This document shows positions 31,194 through 37,373 of a DNA stretch of 37,373 bases, in pieces. A program made the position numbers and the translations under genes. The stretch is from Aminobacter aganoensis (GTDB lineage: Bacteria > Pseudomonadota > Alphaproteobacteria > Rhizobiales > Rhizobiaceae): positions 1 to 37,373 of the forward strand of contig NZ_JACHOU010000030.1 of the NCBI RefSeq assembly GCF_014206975.1, written 5' to 3'. Positions within the stretch are counted from its first letter, which is position 1. Each line of letters begins with the position of its first letter. Under the pieces are notes generated by a model. The model saw only the letters and a list, made by a program, of their open reading frames with translations. It made no database searches and was not told the DNA's origin.

Positions 31194-31960
31194 ACAGCCG
31201 CGTCTCTCTGTGCGATGATGGGATCCCTGCCTCTATGAGGTGGCCCAAGTGATGTTGACGCGCGTCGGGCGAACTCACCGCATCCATCGTCCCGCGAAGG
31301 ACGTCTCTCCGCCCGTAGGCCGCGAAAGACGTGGTGGAACGGATCGCTTGAAAGCGCTTGACCTAAACACGCCGAATAGAGAAGGGATCGGGATACGCTC
31401 GCGATAGAGGATCCGGTTTGTCGCGACAGCTGCGGAAGTAGCCGCTGCGCCATGGTGGGCCACAGGGCTCCACCCACCACTCTGCCTTGGATCGCTGCGG
31501 CCGGAAGGAACGGCTGCAACCACCCTCGACTATCGCTAGAGTGGATCCGGTTGTCACCCAACAGGAGAACGTGGTCTTGCGGAACGGCGAAGGCGCCAGC
31601 GGGACCCGCCGGAACCGCGACATAGGGCTCGACCAAGGGAACCTGATTGACCTGGATGTGACCGCGATCGTCGATGATGACCTGATCTCCGGGTTCTCCA
31701 ATGACTCTCTTGATGATCATCTGGCCAAGTTCGGCCGAAGCGACGACAACGATATCTCCGCGGGCGACCGCTTCTGCCCGATTGACGCGAGTAGCCATCA
31801 GCAGTTGGCCCGGGTTCAGCGTAGGGGACATCGAACAGGACCGAACCCTCGTCAGGAAGGCGATCCGGCGGCGCACCACCAGACCGAGAGCGGTGGCGCC
31901 AAGAACGGCCGCGATCCCAACGATCAGCATCGCACTCACGAGGACACTCCCTTCATTCAC
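31133..31960 (-). CDS. lepB: Signal peptidase I (SPase I), with abnormal C-terminal tail
   Basis: 275 residues. One N-terminal membrane helix (about 8-28) is followed by the periplasmic catalytic domain. The Ser/Lys dyad lies in RSCSMSPTLNPGQLL (Ser of SMSPT, box B) and IIKRVIGEPGDQV (Lys, box D). Box E LLGDNRIHSSDSRGW is complete. It cleaves Sec signal peptides of exported proteins. The conserved enzyme ends around residue 175. The last about 100 residues (Arg/Ser-rich) match no SPase and are antisense to the glycoamylase-like remnant, so the gene probably lost its natural 3' end and runs into foreign sequence. The catalytic part should still fold. A housekeeping copy is expected elsewhere. 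Confidence 0.85.
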   Translation of the reverse strand: MNEGSVLVSAMLIVGIAAVLGATALGLVVRRRIAFLTRVRSCSMSPTLNPGQLLMATRVNRAEAVARGDIVVVASAELGQMIIKRVIGEPGDQVIIDDRGHIQVNQVPLVEPYVAVPAGPAGAFAVPQDHVLLLGDNRIHSSDSRGWLQPFLPAAAIQGRVVGGALWPTMAQRLLPQLSRQTGSSIASVSRSLLYSACLGQALSSDPFHHVFRGLRAERRPSRDDGCGEFARRASTSLGPPHRGRDPIIAQRDAAVQPWVRVSPRSCAQRQSTRR

Positions 31961-31998
31961 TCATCCGGACGCCAGCACCCGAGGGCGCCGACGCAATC

Positions 31999-32598
31999 TT
32001 AATGATGGTGGGCGCCATGACCGTGGCGGTGGTCATGGTCGTGATCCTCGCCTTCGGCAAACTTGAAGAAGCTCACGTAAGCCTGAACATAGGCGCGGCC
32101 AGCGTCGACATCGTCGGGATCATAGTCCTTGAGTTTAAGAACCTTGGCGAACCTTTTCTCCAACTCAGGGATCAACTCCGGGGCCATGAGCTTAGCCAGC
32201 GGCGCGAGATCGCCGGTCTCGACGCTCTTGTCGGCGGCGGCGACCTTCTCGTCGACGGGTACACCCGAGGGCTTTAGGCCTTCAAAGGGAGCGCCCTCAC
32301 CGGCACGGTGGATTCTCACCAGGCTCTCCAGGAAGTATTGGTCGGCCAAGTCTCGAGCGTCTGGTCCGAGGGCTCGCACCTTGATGCTTTGATCGAAGAT
32401 TTTGCGCAATTCCTCCGCGCCGTCGGCCTCGATCCATTTGAGCGCGTAGCTGAGGTTCTTGCTATCCAGCGCCAACTTTCCGTCTTTGGCGGTCGGCCCG
32501 TCCATCGTGTCGCAGTGTGCGCTGGCCTGTTGCGGGTACAGTGCGACGAAAGCAAAAGCCGCAACCGAGGCCGCGATGATGATGATCAGCATAGTCAT
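31999..32598 (-). CDS. DUF6448 family exported protein with His-rich tail
   Basis: 199 residues. A signal or anchor helix at the N-terminus (LIIIIAASVAAFAFVALYPQ) ends in ASAHCDTMDGPTAKDGKLAL, where processing could occur at ASA-H. The family core DARDLADQYFLESLVRIHRA and GEGAPFEGLKPSG is clear. The C-terminus is a striking His/Asp run (about 20 residues from 180 on) that should bind divalent metal. The start at 32598 is chosen because AGGAG lies 9 bases upstream; an earlier ATG overlaps it. Function unknown. Close to signal peptidase I (38 bp), so probably co-transcribed with it. Confidence 0.75.
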   Translation of the reverse strand: MTMLIIIIAASVAAFAFVALYPQQASAHCDTMDGPTAKDGKLALDSKNLSYALKWIEADGAEELRKIFDQSIKVRALGPDARDLADQYFLESLVRIHRAGEGAPFEGLKPSGVPVDEKVAAADKSVETGDLAPLAKLMAPELIPELEKRFAKVLKLKDYDPDDVDAGRAYVQAYVSFFKFAEGEDHDHDHRHGHGAHHH

Positions 32599-33180
32599 GA
32601 AAGTCATCTCCTGTGTTTCTATATCTTTATGAGGAGACACGCTGGACCACGTTGCGGCAGATCAAATCCGGCGAAAAAGCAGCGAAATATCGACCGGCCG
32701 AGCGCCGAGCAGCGTTTCGAAAGTTTCGTTACTCGGTGGTCTTGCCGTCGAACTGCTCTTCCGTAGCGTCCCCTTTGGTGACGTGCACAGGTCGATCCGG
32801 CGTGAAGGCAAGTGAATCTGGCGGGGGAAGTGCGCCTCTGATCCGAACCTCATTGCCGCGCTCAGGTCAATCGGGCGGCTGCGGCGCACGACCGTCCTCG
32901 CCGCAAGGTGCATGCGATGTGGAAGACAGACACCCCGTCCCGATGGGACCAGGCAGCCGCATGATGTCCGAGCGGTTCGACTGAGTTCACGGAAGCGTCT
33001 GCGCGGCGTATGCCTCGCAGCTGTCGGCCGGAATGCTCAAATATCAAACATTGGCAAGCCGGCCGATTGATCCCGGCTTTGCGATTTCTCGCGTTAGATG
33101 CGTCTATCCTCAAAGTCTCGATAGAACTGGTTTGGCGTCACCGCCTGGCTATGCTGCAATCTCTACAAGGGAATACGTAT
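32599..33180. other. Intergenic region between DUF6448 gene and cold-shock gene
   Basis: About 580 bp with several short frames on both strands, none with a recognisable domain, good start or natural-looking composition. The part next to 33181 is expected to be the long structured leader typical of cold-shock genes. The left part should contain the DUF6448 promoter. I see no repeats or RNA gene. Confidence 0.4.
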
Positions 33181-33393
33181 ATGGCGACTGGAACCGTGAA
33201 GTGGTTCAACAGCACCAAGGGTTTTGGTTTCATCCAGCCCGATGACGGCGGTCAGGACGTTTTCGTTCACATTTCCGCTGTCGAGCGGGCTGGACTTTCG
33301 ACCCTCGTCGATAGCCAGAAGATCAATTACGAGATCGAGCAGGACCGCCGTACCGGCAAGTCCTCAGCCGGGAATCTCAGCAAAGCAGGCTGA
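33181..33393 (+). CDS. Cold-shock domain protein (CspA family)
   Basis: A 70-residue single cold-shock domain with intact RNP1 (KGFGFIQP) and RNP2 (VFVHIS) motifs; the start MATGTVKWFNSTKGFGF is family-typical. It binds single-stranded RNA/DNA and acts as an RNA chaperone. AAGGGAA lies before the ATG. A long leader upstream without genes is usual for such proteins. Family members are common in several copies per genome. Confidence 0.95.
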   Translation: MATGTVKWFNSTKGFGFIQPDDGGQDVFVHISAVERAGLSTLVDSQKINYEIEQDRRTGKSSAGNLSKAG

Positions 33394-33445
33394 TTTCGCG
33401 CGCGCGCCGGCAAGAGCGGTAGATGTGTCGATGAATCGGCAGCAA

Positions 33446-33910
33446 TCAGGCCGTGGCTTTCTTGCGGGTTCGCTTCGAAGGCGCTGGCTTTTCCAACTCC
33501 TTTGGCTTGCGGCCGAGGCCCATGGTCTTGGCCAATGCCGAGCGCGCTGCGGCGTAGTTCGGCGCTACCATCGGATAGTCGGCCGGCAGTCCCCATTTCG
33601 CGCGATATTCGTCCGGTGACAGGCCATAATGGGTCGCGAGGTGCCGTTTCAGCGATTTGAACCTCTTCCCGTCCTCGAGGCTGATGATGTAGTCCGCCGT
33701 CACCGATTTCTTGATCGGTACCGCGGGCTTGAGAGCTTCCGGCTTTTCCGGCGCGCAGCCGCCGGCCGTGCCCTTCAGCGCGGCATGAACCTGGCCGATG
33801 AGGGCGGGCAGTTCCCCGGCCGGGACCGGATTGTTCGAGACATAGGCTGAGACGACATCGGCGGTGAGCTTGATGAGGTTGTCCGCATGGCTCCCAGTTT
33901 CTTCTGTCAC
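33446..33910 (-). CDS. MucR/Ros family transcriptional regulator lacking the zinc cysteine
   Basis: 154 residues. The N-terminal oligomerisation region (LTADVVSAYVSNNPVPAGEL) and the C-terminal DNA-binding region (KSVTADYIISLEDGKRFKSL, KRHLATHYGLSPDEYRAKWG, LPADYPMVAPNYAAARSALA) match MucR throughout. The GTG at 33910 has GGAGAGG upstream. In Ros/MucR the zinc-like finger starts with Cys at the position of Ser in ISLEDGKRF; the Asp and both His remain. Some alphaproteobacterial MucR-like proteins fold without zinc, so the protein is probably functional. MucR proteins are nucleoid-associated regulators of surface polysaccharides, motility and horizontally acquired AT-rich genes. Confidence 0.93.
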   Translation of the reverse strand: MTEETGSHADNLIKLTADVVSAYVSNNPVPAGELPALIGQVHAALKGTAGGCAPEKPEALKPAVPIKKSVTADYIISLEDGKRFKSLKRHLATHYGLSPDEYRAKWGLPADYPMVAPNYAAARSALAKTMGLGRKPKELEKPAPSKRTRKKATA

Positions 33911-34478
33911 GAACCTCTCCTCAGCAGCTTAAAGACCGTTGGCGAAATGTCGCTTCATAGTGGTGGTTGCCGCTGAGCGCAATGAACGCGTTAGCAGAAC
34001 TATTGCGATAGTCGATGACAATGTGTTCCGCCCCCCGTCGATGGCGCCCGATCACCGCGCCTTCAGCCTTCTCGTGACTTCATCCTTCTGGGCCAACCGG
34101 CACAATGCGGAGAGCAGTGCGTCGCCCAGAACATCATAGGCGATGGGGTCAGCCGATGACGGGCGGAAGCCCGCTCGACGTCCGTTCACGAGTTCTCGAT
34201 GACGATGTGACGAGCATGCCGGTCGAGCATGTATTTCATCTGATCCTGGAAACATGCACCAGTTGCCATGCAAGGTTCAGAACGCGGCAATAGCGACGCA
34301 TGCAAAGCGTCCGAACCCGGTGGCGGGGCACGCTGGTCACCGCCGCCGGCTTCCCGCGTGCACAAAGCGCGGTTGCAGTCCACAATCCAGCCACAATTAT
34401 CGAGCCCTCTGCCGCGAGTTGGACTTCGCCGAAACAAGTTCATCGATCATTTACAATGTTCGTGTTCGATCAGGGGTG
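33911..34478. other. Region between the MucR gene and a small secreted-protein gene
   Basis: About 570 bp without a secure gene. On the minus strand two frames (34052-34273 and 34186-34443) contain natural-looking pieces, such as ADPIAYDVLGDALLSALCRL and DQMKYMLDRHARHIVIEN, but neither has a good start. They may be one broken gene with a frameshift. The region also holds the MucR promoter. Confidence 0.3.
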
Positions 34479-34814
34479 ATGGTTAGAGGGTTCGTTGTAT
34501 TCATCCTGACGGTGATGCTCGCCATTCATGCGGCAACCCCTTCGCGCGCGTGTACCACCGATGGGTCACGCGTCGTCTCGGCCGATTTCCCGGATCCCGG
34601 CAATCTCCAAGCGTCTAATCTCGCCGAAGCGGGCGGAGTTGCGGGCAATCAGATAGACCCGCACCATCACACCGCACCCTGCCAGGATCACTGCAACTGG
34701 TTCGCCAGCATCTCGTTCCAAGGCTTCCTGCCCCCCGAGCGGGGTGCTGATATCGAACTCTCGCGGCAAATGCTCCCGGTCTTGCTTGCGGTCGCCGTTC
34801 CACCCCCCCAATGA
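34479..34814 (+). CDS. Small secreted Cys/His-rich hypothetical protein
   Basis: 111 residues. The N-terminal VRGFVVFILTVMLAIHAATP then SRAC is a good signal peptide. The mature part has a metal-binding look, with DPHHHTAPCQDHCNW, and ends in a hydrophobic tail (LLAVAVPPPQ). AGGGG lies just before the ATG. No family recognised; it loosely resembles DUF2946-like exported proteins found near copper genes. The signal peptide and the His/Cys cluster argue for a real gene, although the spacing of the binding site is short. Confidence 0.5.
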   Translation: MVRGFVVFILTVMLAIHAATPSRACTTDGSRVVSADFPDPGNLQASNLAEAGGVAGNQIDPHHHTAPCQDHCNWFASISFQGFLPPERGADIELSRQMLPVLLAVAVPPPQ

Positions 34815-34994
34815 GCCGATAGAACCGACGCCAACCCGGTTCGTGCACTCCGGTTAGCACCCGCTCACCCGCACGCTTTTCAAGGCGTCGACGCGTCCGT
34901 CATGCGGCGTCCGAGTTTCCCCTCGGCATCGCCCGTATACATCCGCGCTTCTTCCGCGAAAGAGCAGCAAGAGCAACGTCAAAGAGCAGAATCC

Positions 34995-35711
34995 GTGAGC
35001 AAAATCTTCGAACGGCAGATCAATCCATCAAGGCGGCGCTTCCTGCTTGCGTCCGGCGCCGTCGGTGCGCTGGCCCTTGCCGGGTGCACGACCACCGACA
35101 GCGGGCCGGAAGCCCCGCAAGAGCCCACGCAAAGCGCGGAACTCCCCTATGTGGTGATGTACCGCGCCATGCCCGAGGAGGGCTTCCCCATACCGGCAGT
35201 CGACCTCCGCAGAGTGCCTCCGCGGTTCTATCGGCAAGAAGTCGCCGATCCGACCGGCGAGCGGCCCGGCACGATCGTAGTCGATATCGATAACTTCTAC
35301 CTCTATCTGATCCGGCCTGGCGGCCGCGCACTGCGCTATGGCGTCGGGTTGGGCCGAGAAGGGTTCTCATGGTCGGGAACCGGCGTAATCCAATGGAAGA
35401 GGCAATGGCCGACATGGACCCCGCCCGCGGAGATGATCGCCCGCCAGCCCGAGCTGGAACAGTACAGCGCAGAAAACGGCGGGATGGCGCCCGGGCTCGA
35501 CAACCCTCTCGGTGCGCGTGCGCTCTACATCTTCCAGGACGGCAGGGACACGCTCTACAGGCTTCACGGGACGCCTGAGTTCTGGACAATCGGAAAGGCC
35601 GTTTCCAGCGGCTGCGTCCGCCTCATGAACCAGGACATCATCGATCTCTACGGCCGTGTCCCCACACCGTCGCCCATCATCGTCCGCAGCGGTGCGCGCG
35701 CAAGTGTGTAG
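34995..35711 (+). CDS. L,D-transpeptidase (YkuD/ErfK-type), putative lipoprotein
   Basis: 238 residues from the GTG at 34995. The signal region INPSRRRFLLASGAVGALAL then AGC combines a twin-arginine-like motif with a lipobox, so export through Tat and lipid anchoring are both possible. The YkuD catalytic domain has TIVVDIDNFYLYLI near the start of the fold and the active-site HGTPEFWTIGKAVSSGCVRL with the catalytic Cys in SSGCVRL. It cross-links peptidoglycan or attaches proteins to it. An upstream in-frame ATG (34902) would add 31 polar residues before the signal, so GTG is preferred. A paralogue lies 237 bp downstream. Confidence 0.9.
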   Translation: MSKIFERQINPSRRRFLLASGAVGALALAGCTTTDSGPEAPQEPTQSAELPYVVMYRAMPEEGFPIPAVDLRRVPPRFYRQEVADPTGERPGTIVVDIDNFYLYLIRPGGRALRYGVGLGREGFSWSGTGVIQWKRQWPTWTPPAEMIARQPELEQYSAENGGMAPGLDNPLGARALYIFQDGRDTLYRLHGTPEFWTIGKAVSSGCVRLMNQDIIDLYGRVPTPSPIIVRSGARASV

Positions 35712-35948
35712 GCGCAATCATGCCTGCACCTTTAGTCGGACGATCGAGAAGCCGAAGCGGTCTGCTTCGGGTGCCGCCATTGGCACGTACCGATGCTTCG
35801 CATGGCCGACAGTTCTCCCGGACTCCGGACGGCAGGCAATTTCCGTCTCTGCCGACCTTGCCCATTCACAGCTTCCGGCCACAAGCGCGCTGCCGGCGGA
35901 TCTATCCTGCCCCCCATCGTCATCTTCAACTCTGCCCAGGTAACCGAT

Positions 35949-36515
35949 ATGATCAACCGACGCTCGCTAGTGATCGCCGGCGCAGGCGCCGTTGCAACGG
36001 CCGCGCTTGTCTCGCCCGCTATCGCCCATAAAACTTTCACGCTCGATCCCCGCTTCCTGCCGCAGTCTGTATTGGCACCAGTTGGCTACCCGATCGGAAC
36101 GATCGTGATCGATACAGCGAACCGGTTTCTCTTTTTGATAGAGGATGCAGGACGCGCCCGCCGATATGGGATCGGTGTCGGGCAGGCCGGCCTTGCTCTG
36201 TCCGGCAACGCGGAGATTGGCCGGAAGGCGAAGTGGCCGAGCTGGCGCCCGACCGCCAACATGATCCGTCGCGACCCGGCGAGGTACAAGCGGCATGCCG
36301 GCGGGGTTCCAGGCGGGCCCGGCAACCCGCTAGGCTCGCGCGCACTCTACCTTTACCGGGAGGGACGCGACACGCTCTACCGCATTCACGGGACGACCGA
36401 GCCCTGGACGATAGGCATGGCCGTATCGAACGGCTGCGTGCGGATGGTGAATGAGCATGTAGAGGACCTCTACGAACGTGTGCCGATCGGCTCGCGGGTC
36501 GTCGTCGAGGCCTGA
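35949..36515 (+). CDS. L,D-transpeptidase (YkuD/ErfK-type)
   Basis: 188 residues with a short signal (INRRSLVIAGAGAVATAALV, ending SPAIA) and a full YkuD domain: GTIVIDTANRFLFLIEDAGR and HGTTEPWTIGMAVSNGCVRM with the catalytic Cys in NGCVRM. It is clearly a paralogue of the preceding transpeptidase, sharing about the same domain order and the ARALY/SRALY-type segment LYxxxRDTLYRIHGT. The ATG at 35949 is the one that starts the signal peptide; earlier frame residues are unrelated. It overlaps the next gene by one base (TGATG), so both are co-translated. Confidence 0.9.
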   Translation: MINRRSLVIAGAGAVATAALVSPAIAHKTFTLDPRFLPQSVLAPVGYPIGTIVIDTANRFLFLIEDAGRARRYGIGVGQAGLALSGNAEIGRKAKWPSWRPTANMIRRDPARYKRHAGGVPGGPGNPLGSRALYLYREGRDTLYRIHGTTEPWTIGMAVSNGCVRMVNEHVEDLYERVPIGSRVVVEA

Positions 36516-37267
36516 TGGGTATTCCCGCCGGCCCTAATGCCCGGATCGAGGTGATCGATCTGGCCCGCGGTGTCGCAATGGGCGCGATGGCCGCTTTCCA
36601 TTTCGCCTGGGATCTGGAGTATTTCGGCTACGCACCGGTCGGGATGACACGCGAGCCGGGCTGGACGCTGTTCGCGCGTTCGATCGCCTCAGCCTTCCTC
36701 TTCCTGGTTGGCGTCGGCCTATTCCTGGCGCATCGCCGGGGCCTGCGTACCCGCTCCTTCCTGAAGCGCCTCACCAAAGTCGCCGGCGCCGCCTTCCTGG
36801 TTTCTGCCGTCACGTGGAGCGCGGTCCCACAGGGCTTCATCTTCTTCGGCATACTGCACCAGATCGCCTTCGCCAGCGTGGCAGGCCTCGTATTCCTGCG
36901 CGCACCGGCCGCGGTGACCATTTGCACGGCTCTCTTCGTGATCCTGGCTCCTCGGTACTTCCGTCAAGAGTTCTTCGGCTATCCGGCGTGGTGGTGGATC
37001 GGGCTTTCGCCAGTCGCTCCGATCAGCTTCGACTACGTCCCGCTGTTCCCGTGGTTTGGCGCCGTTCTGCTGGGCATTTCAGCGGCGCGCATCGCTGATC
37101 GCTGCGGCGTTCTCATACGCCTTTCCGCGTATTCGCCGGGCTCATGGTCACGGCCTGTACGCTTCGTCGGACGTCATGGTCTGCCGTTCTACCTGCTCCA
37201 CCAGCCTGTGTTGATCGGCGCCATCTGGCTGTTCGCGCATGTCTGGCCATCACTATCCGGTCCGTGA
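36515..37267 (+). CDS. DUF1624/heparan-alpha-glucosaminide N-acetyltransferase-like membrane protein
   Basis: 250 residues with about seven membrane helices. The family start IEVIDLARGVAMGAMAAFHF then AWDLEYFGY is typical: conserved RG and a His in the first helix, where the acetyl group is taken from the cytoplasm in relatives. GFIFFGILHQIAFASVAGLV (second conserved His) and GRHGLPFYLLHQPVLIGAIW complete the signature. Such proteins transfer acyl groups to sugars at the outer face of the membrane. Coupled to the second L,D-transpeptidase (TGATG), it may modify cell-wall or envelope glycans; that is inference. Confidence 0.87.
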   Translation: MGIPAGPNARIEVIDLARGVAMGAMAAFHFAWDLEYFGYAPVGMTREPGWTLFARSIASAFLFLVGVGLFLAHRRGLRTRSFLKRLTKVAGAAFLVSAVTWSAVPQGFIFFGILHQIAFASVAGLVFLRAPAAVTICTALFVILAPRYFRQEFFGYPAWWWIGLSPVAPISFDYVPLFPWFGAVLLGISAARIADRCGVLIRLSAYSPGSWSRPVRFVGRHGLPFYLLHQPVLIGAIWLFAHVWPSLSGP

Positions 37268-37291
37268 ACGAAGACGGATGTCGCTTAGCAG

Positions 37292-37373
37292 TTAACCGCA
37301 AGAATGCACCGGTTTGGCTCGAATTGGTCATTTATTCATGAGAATCTGGACTGCAGGATTCTCAAATTAACTG
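37292..37373. mobile_element. End of a second IS21-family element (partial, at the window edge)
   Basis: TTAACCGCAAGAATGCACCG from 37292 matches TTAATTGTAAGAATGCGCCG at 6204 (only a few differences). The second repeat follows at the same 37-bp distance (CATTTATTCATGAGAATC at 37329, CATTAATTGTGAGAATC at 6241). An inverted copy of the same unit, GATTCTCAAATTAA (37357-37370), lies 10 bp further on. So the terminal region of a related IS21 starts 25 bp after the DUF1624 gene and continues beyond the window. Confidence 0.7.

Noticed and set aside
1-37373. CRISPR arrays, rRNA and tRNA genes
   Set aside because: No regularly spaced repeats, no tRNA-like cloverleaf with TTCGA arm and no rRNA sequence were recognised on reading; a dedicated scan could still find a divergent tRNA.

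Overview
The window is GC-rich, with Tat-dependent copper proteins, a MucR-type regulator, a DUF1612 (RHE_PE00001-type) protein and DUF6448. This points to an alphaproteobacterium; I lean to Sphingomonadales or Rhizobiales but cannot decide from sequence alone. No rRNA, tRNA or CRISPR array was seen. The window is a patchwork of intact operons separated by insertion sequences and broken genes, as in a plasmid, an integrative element or a hypervariable chromosomal island.

Layout. (1) 1-5.2 kb: respiratory genes. Orphan succinate dehydrogenase anchor genes sdhC-sdhD, a two-CBS-domain protein, a Tat-exported pseudoazurin and copper nitrite reductase nirK form a nitrite-respiration module (pseudoazurin is the expected electron donor to NirK). 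A convergent cardiolipin synthase-type gene follows. (2) 5.4-8.8 kb: a truncated IS21-family element (istB intact, istA lacking its N-terminus) sits between a beheaded AI-2E transporter gene and the tail of an unknown gene. (3) 8.8-16.4 kb: a tightly coupled minus-strand operon of four nucleic-acid enzymes: SbcD/YhaO-like nuclease, Rad50/YhaN-like coiled-coil ATPase, OLD-family ATPase-TOPRIM nuclease (GajA-like) and UvrD-like helicase (GajB-like). It looks like a composite Gabija plus YhaON anti-phage or DNA-end-processing system and is the most interesting part of the window. (4) 16.5-21.6 kb: mobile debris: a truncated Mu/TniA-type transposase, a 5'-truncated DUF1612 gene, a complete IS256 element with a 9-bp target duplication, and an IS3 remnant that cut a helix-hairpin-helix gene. 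(5) 21.6-25.4 kb: a minus-strand redox or detoxification cluster (LysR regulator, NADP-binding reductase, DoxX, glutathionyl-hydroquinone reductase, alpha/beta hydrolase). (6) 25.7-28.2 kb: an AbiE-type type IV toxin-antitoxin operon with two 28-bp palindromic operators and a nonsense-interrupted third gene. (7) 28.2-31.2 kb: a decayed Tn5053/Tn402-type mercury transposon (merR, merT remnant, merA, tniR and tniQ remnants). (8) 31.1-37.3 kb: signal peptidase I, DUF6448, cold-shock protein, MucR, a small secreted protein, two L,D-transpeptidases and a DUF1624 membrane acyltransferase-like protein. The window ends inside sequence that matches the end of the IS21 element seen at 6.2 kb.

Overall, nitrite respiration, quinone/electrophile detoxification, mercury reduction and two defence-type modules lie among at least five mobile-element families. 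Many module borders coincide with IS or transposon scars, which suggests assembly by repeated insertion and deletion.
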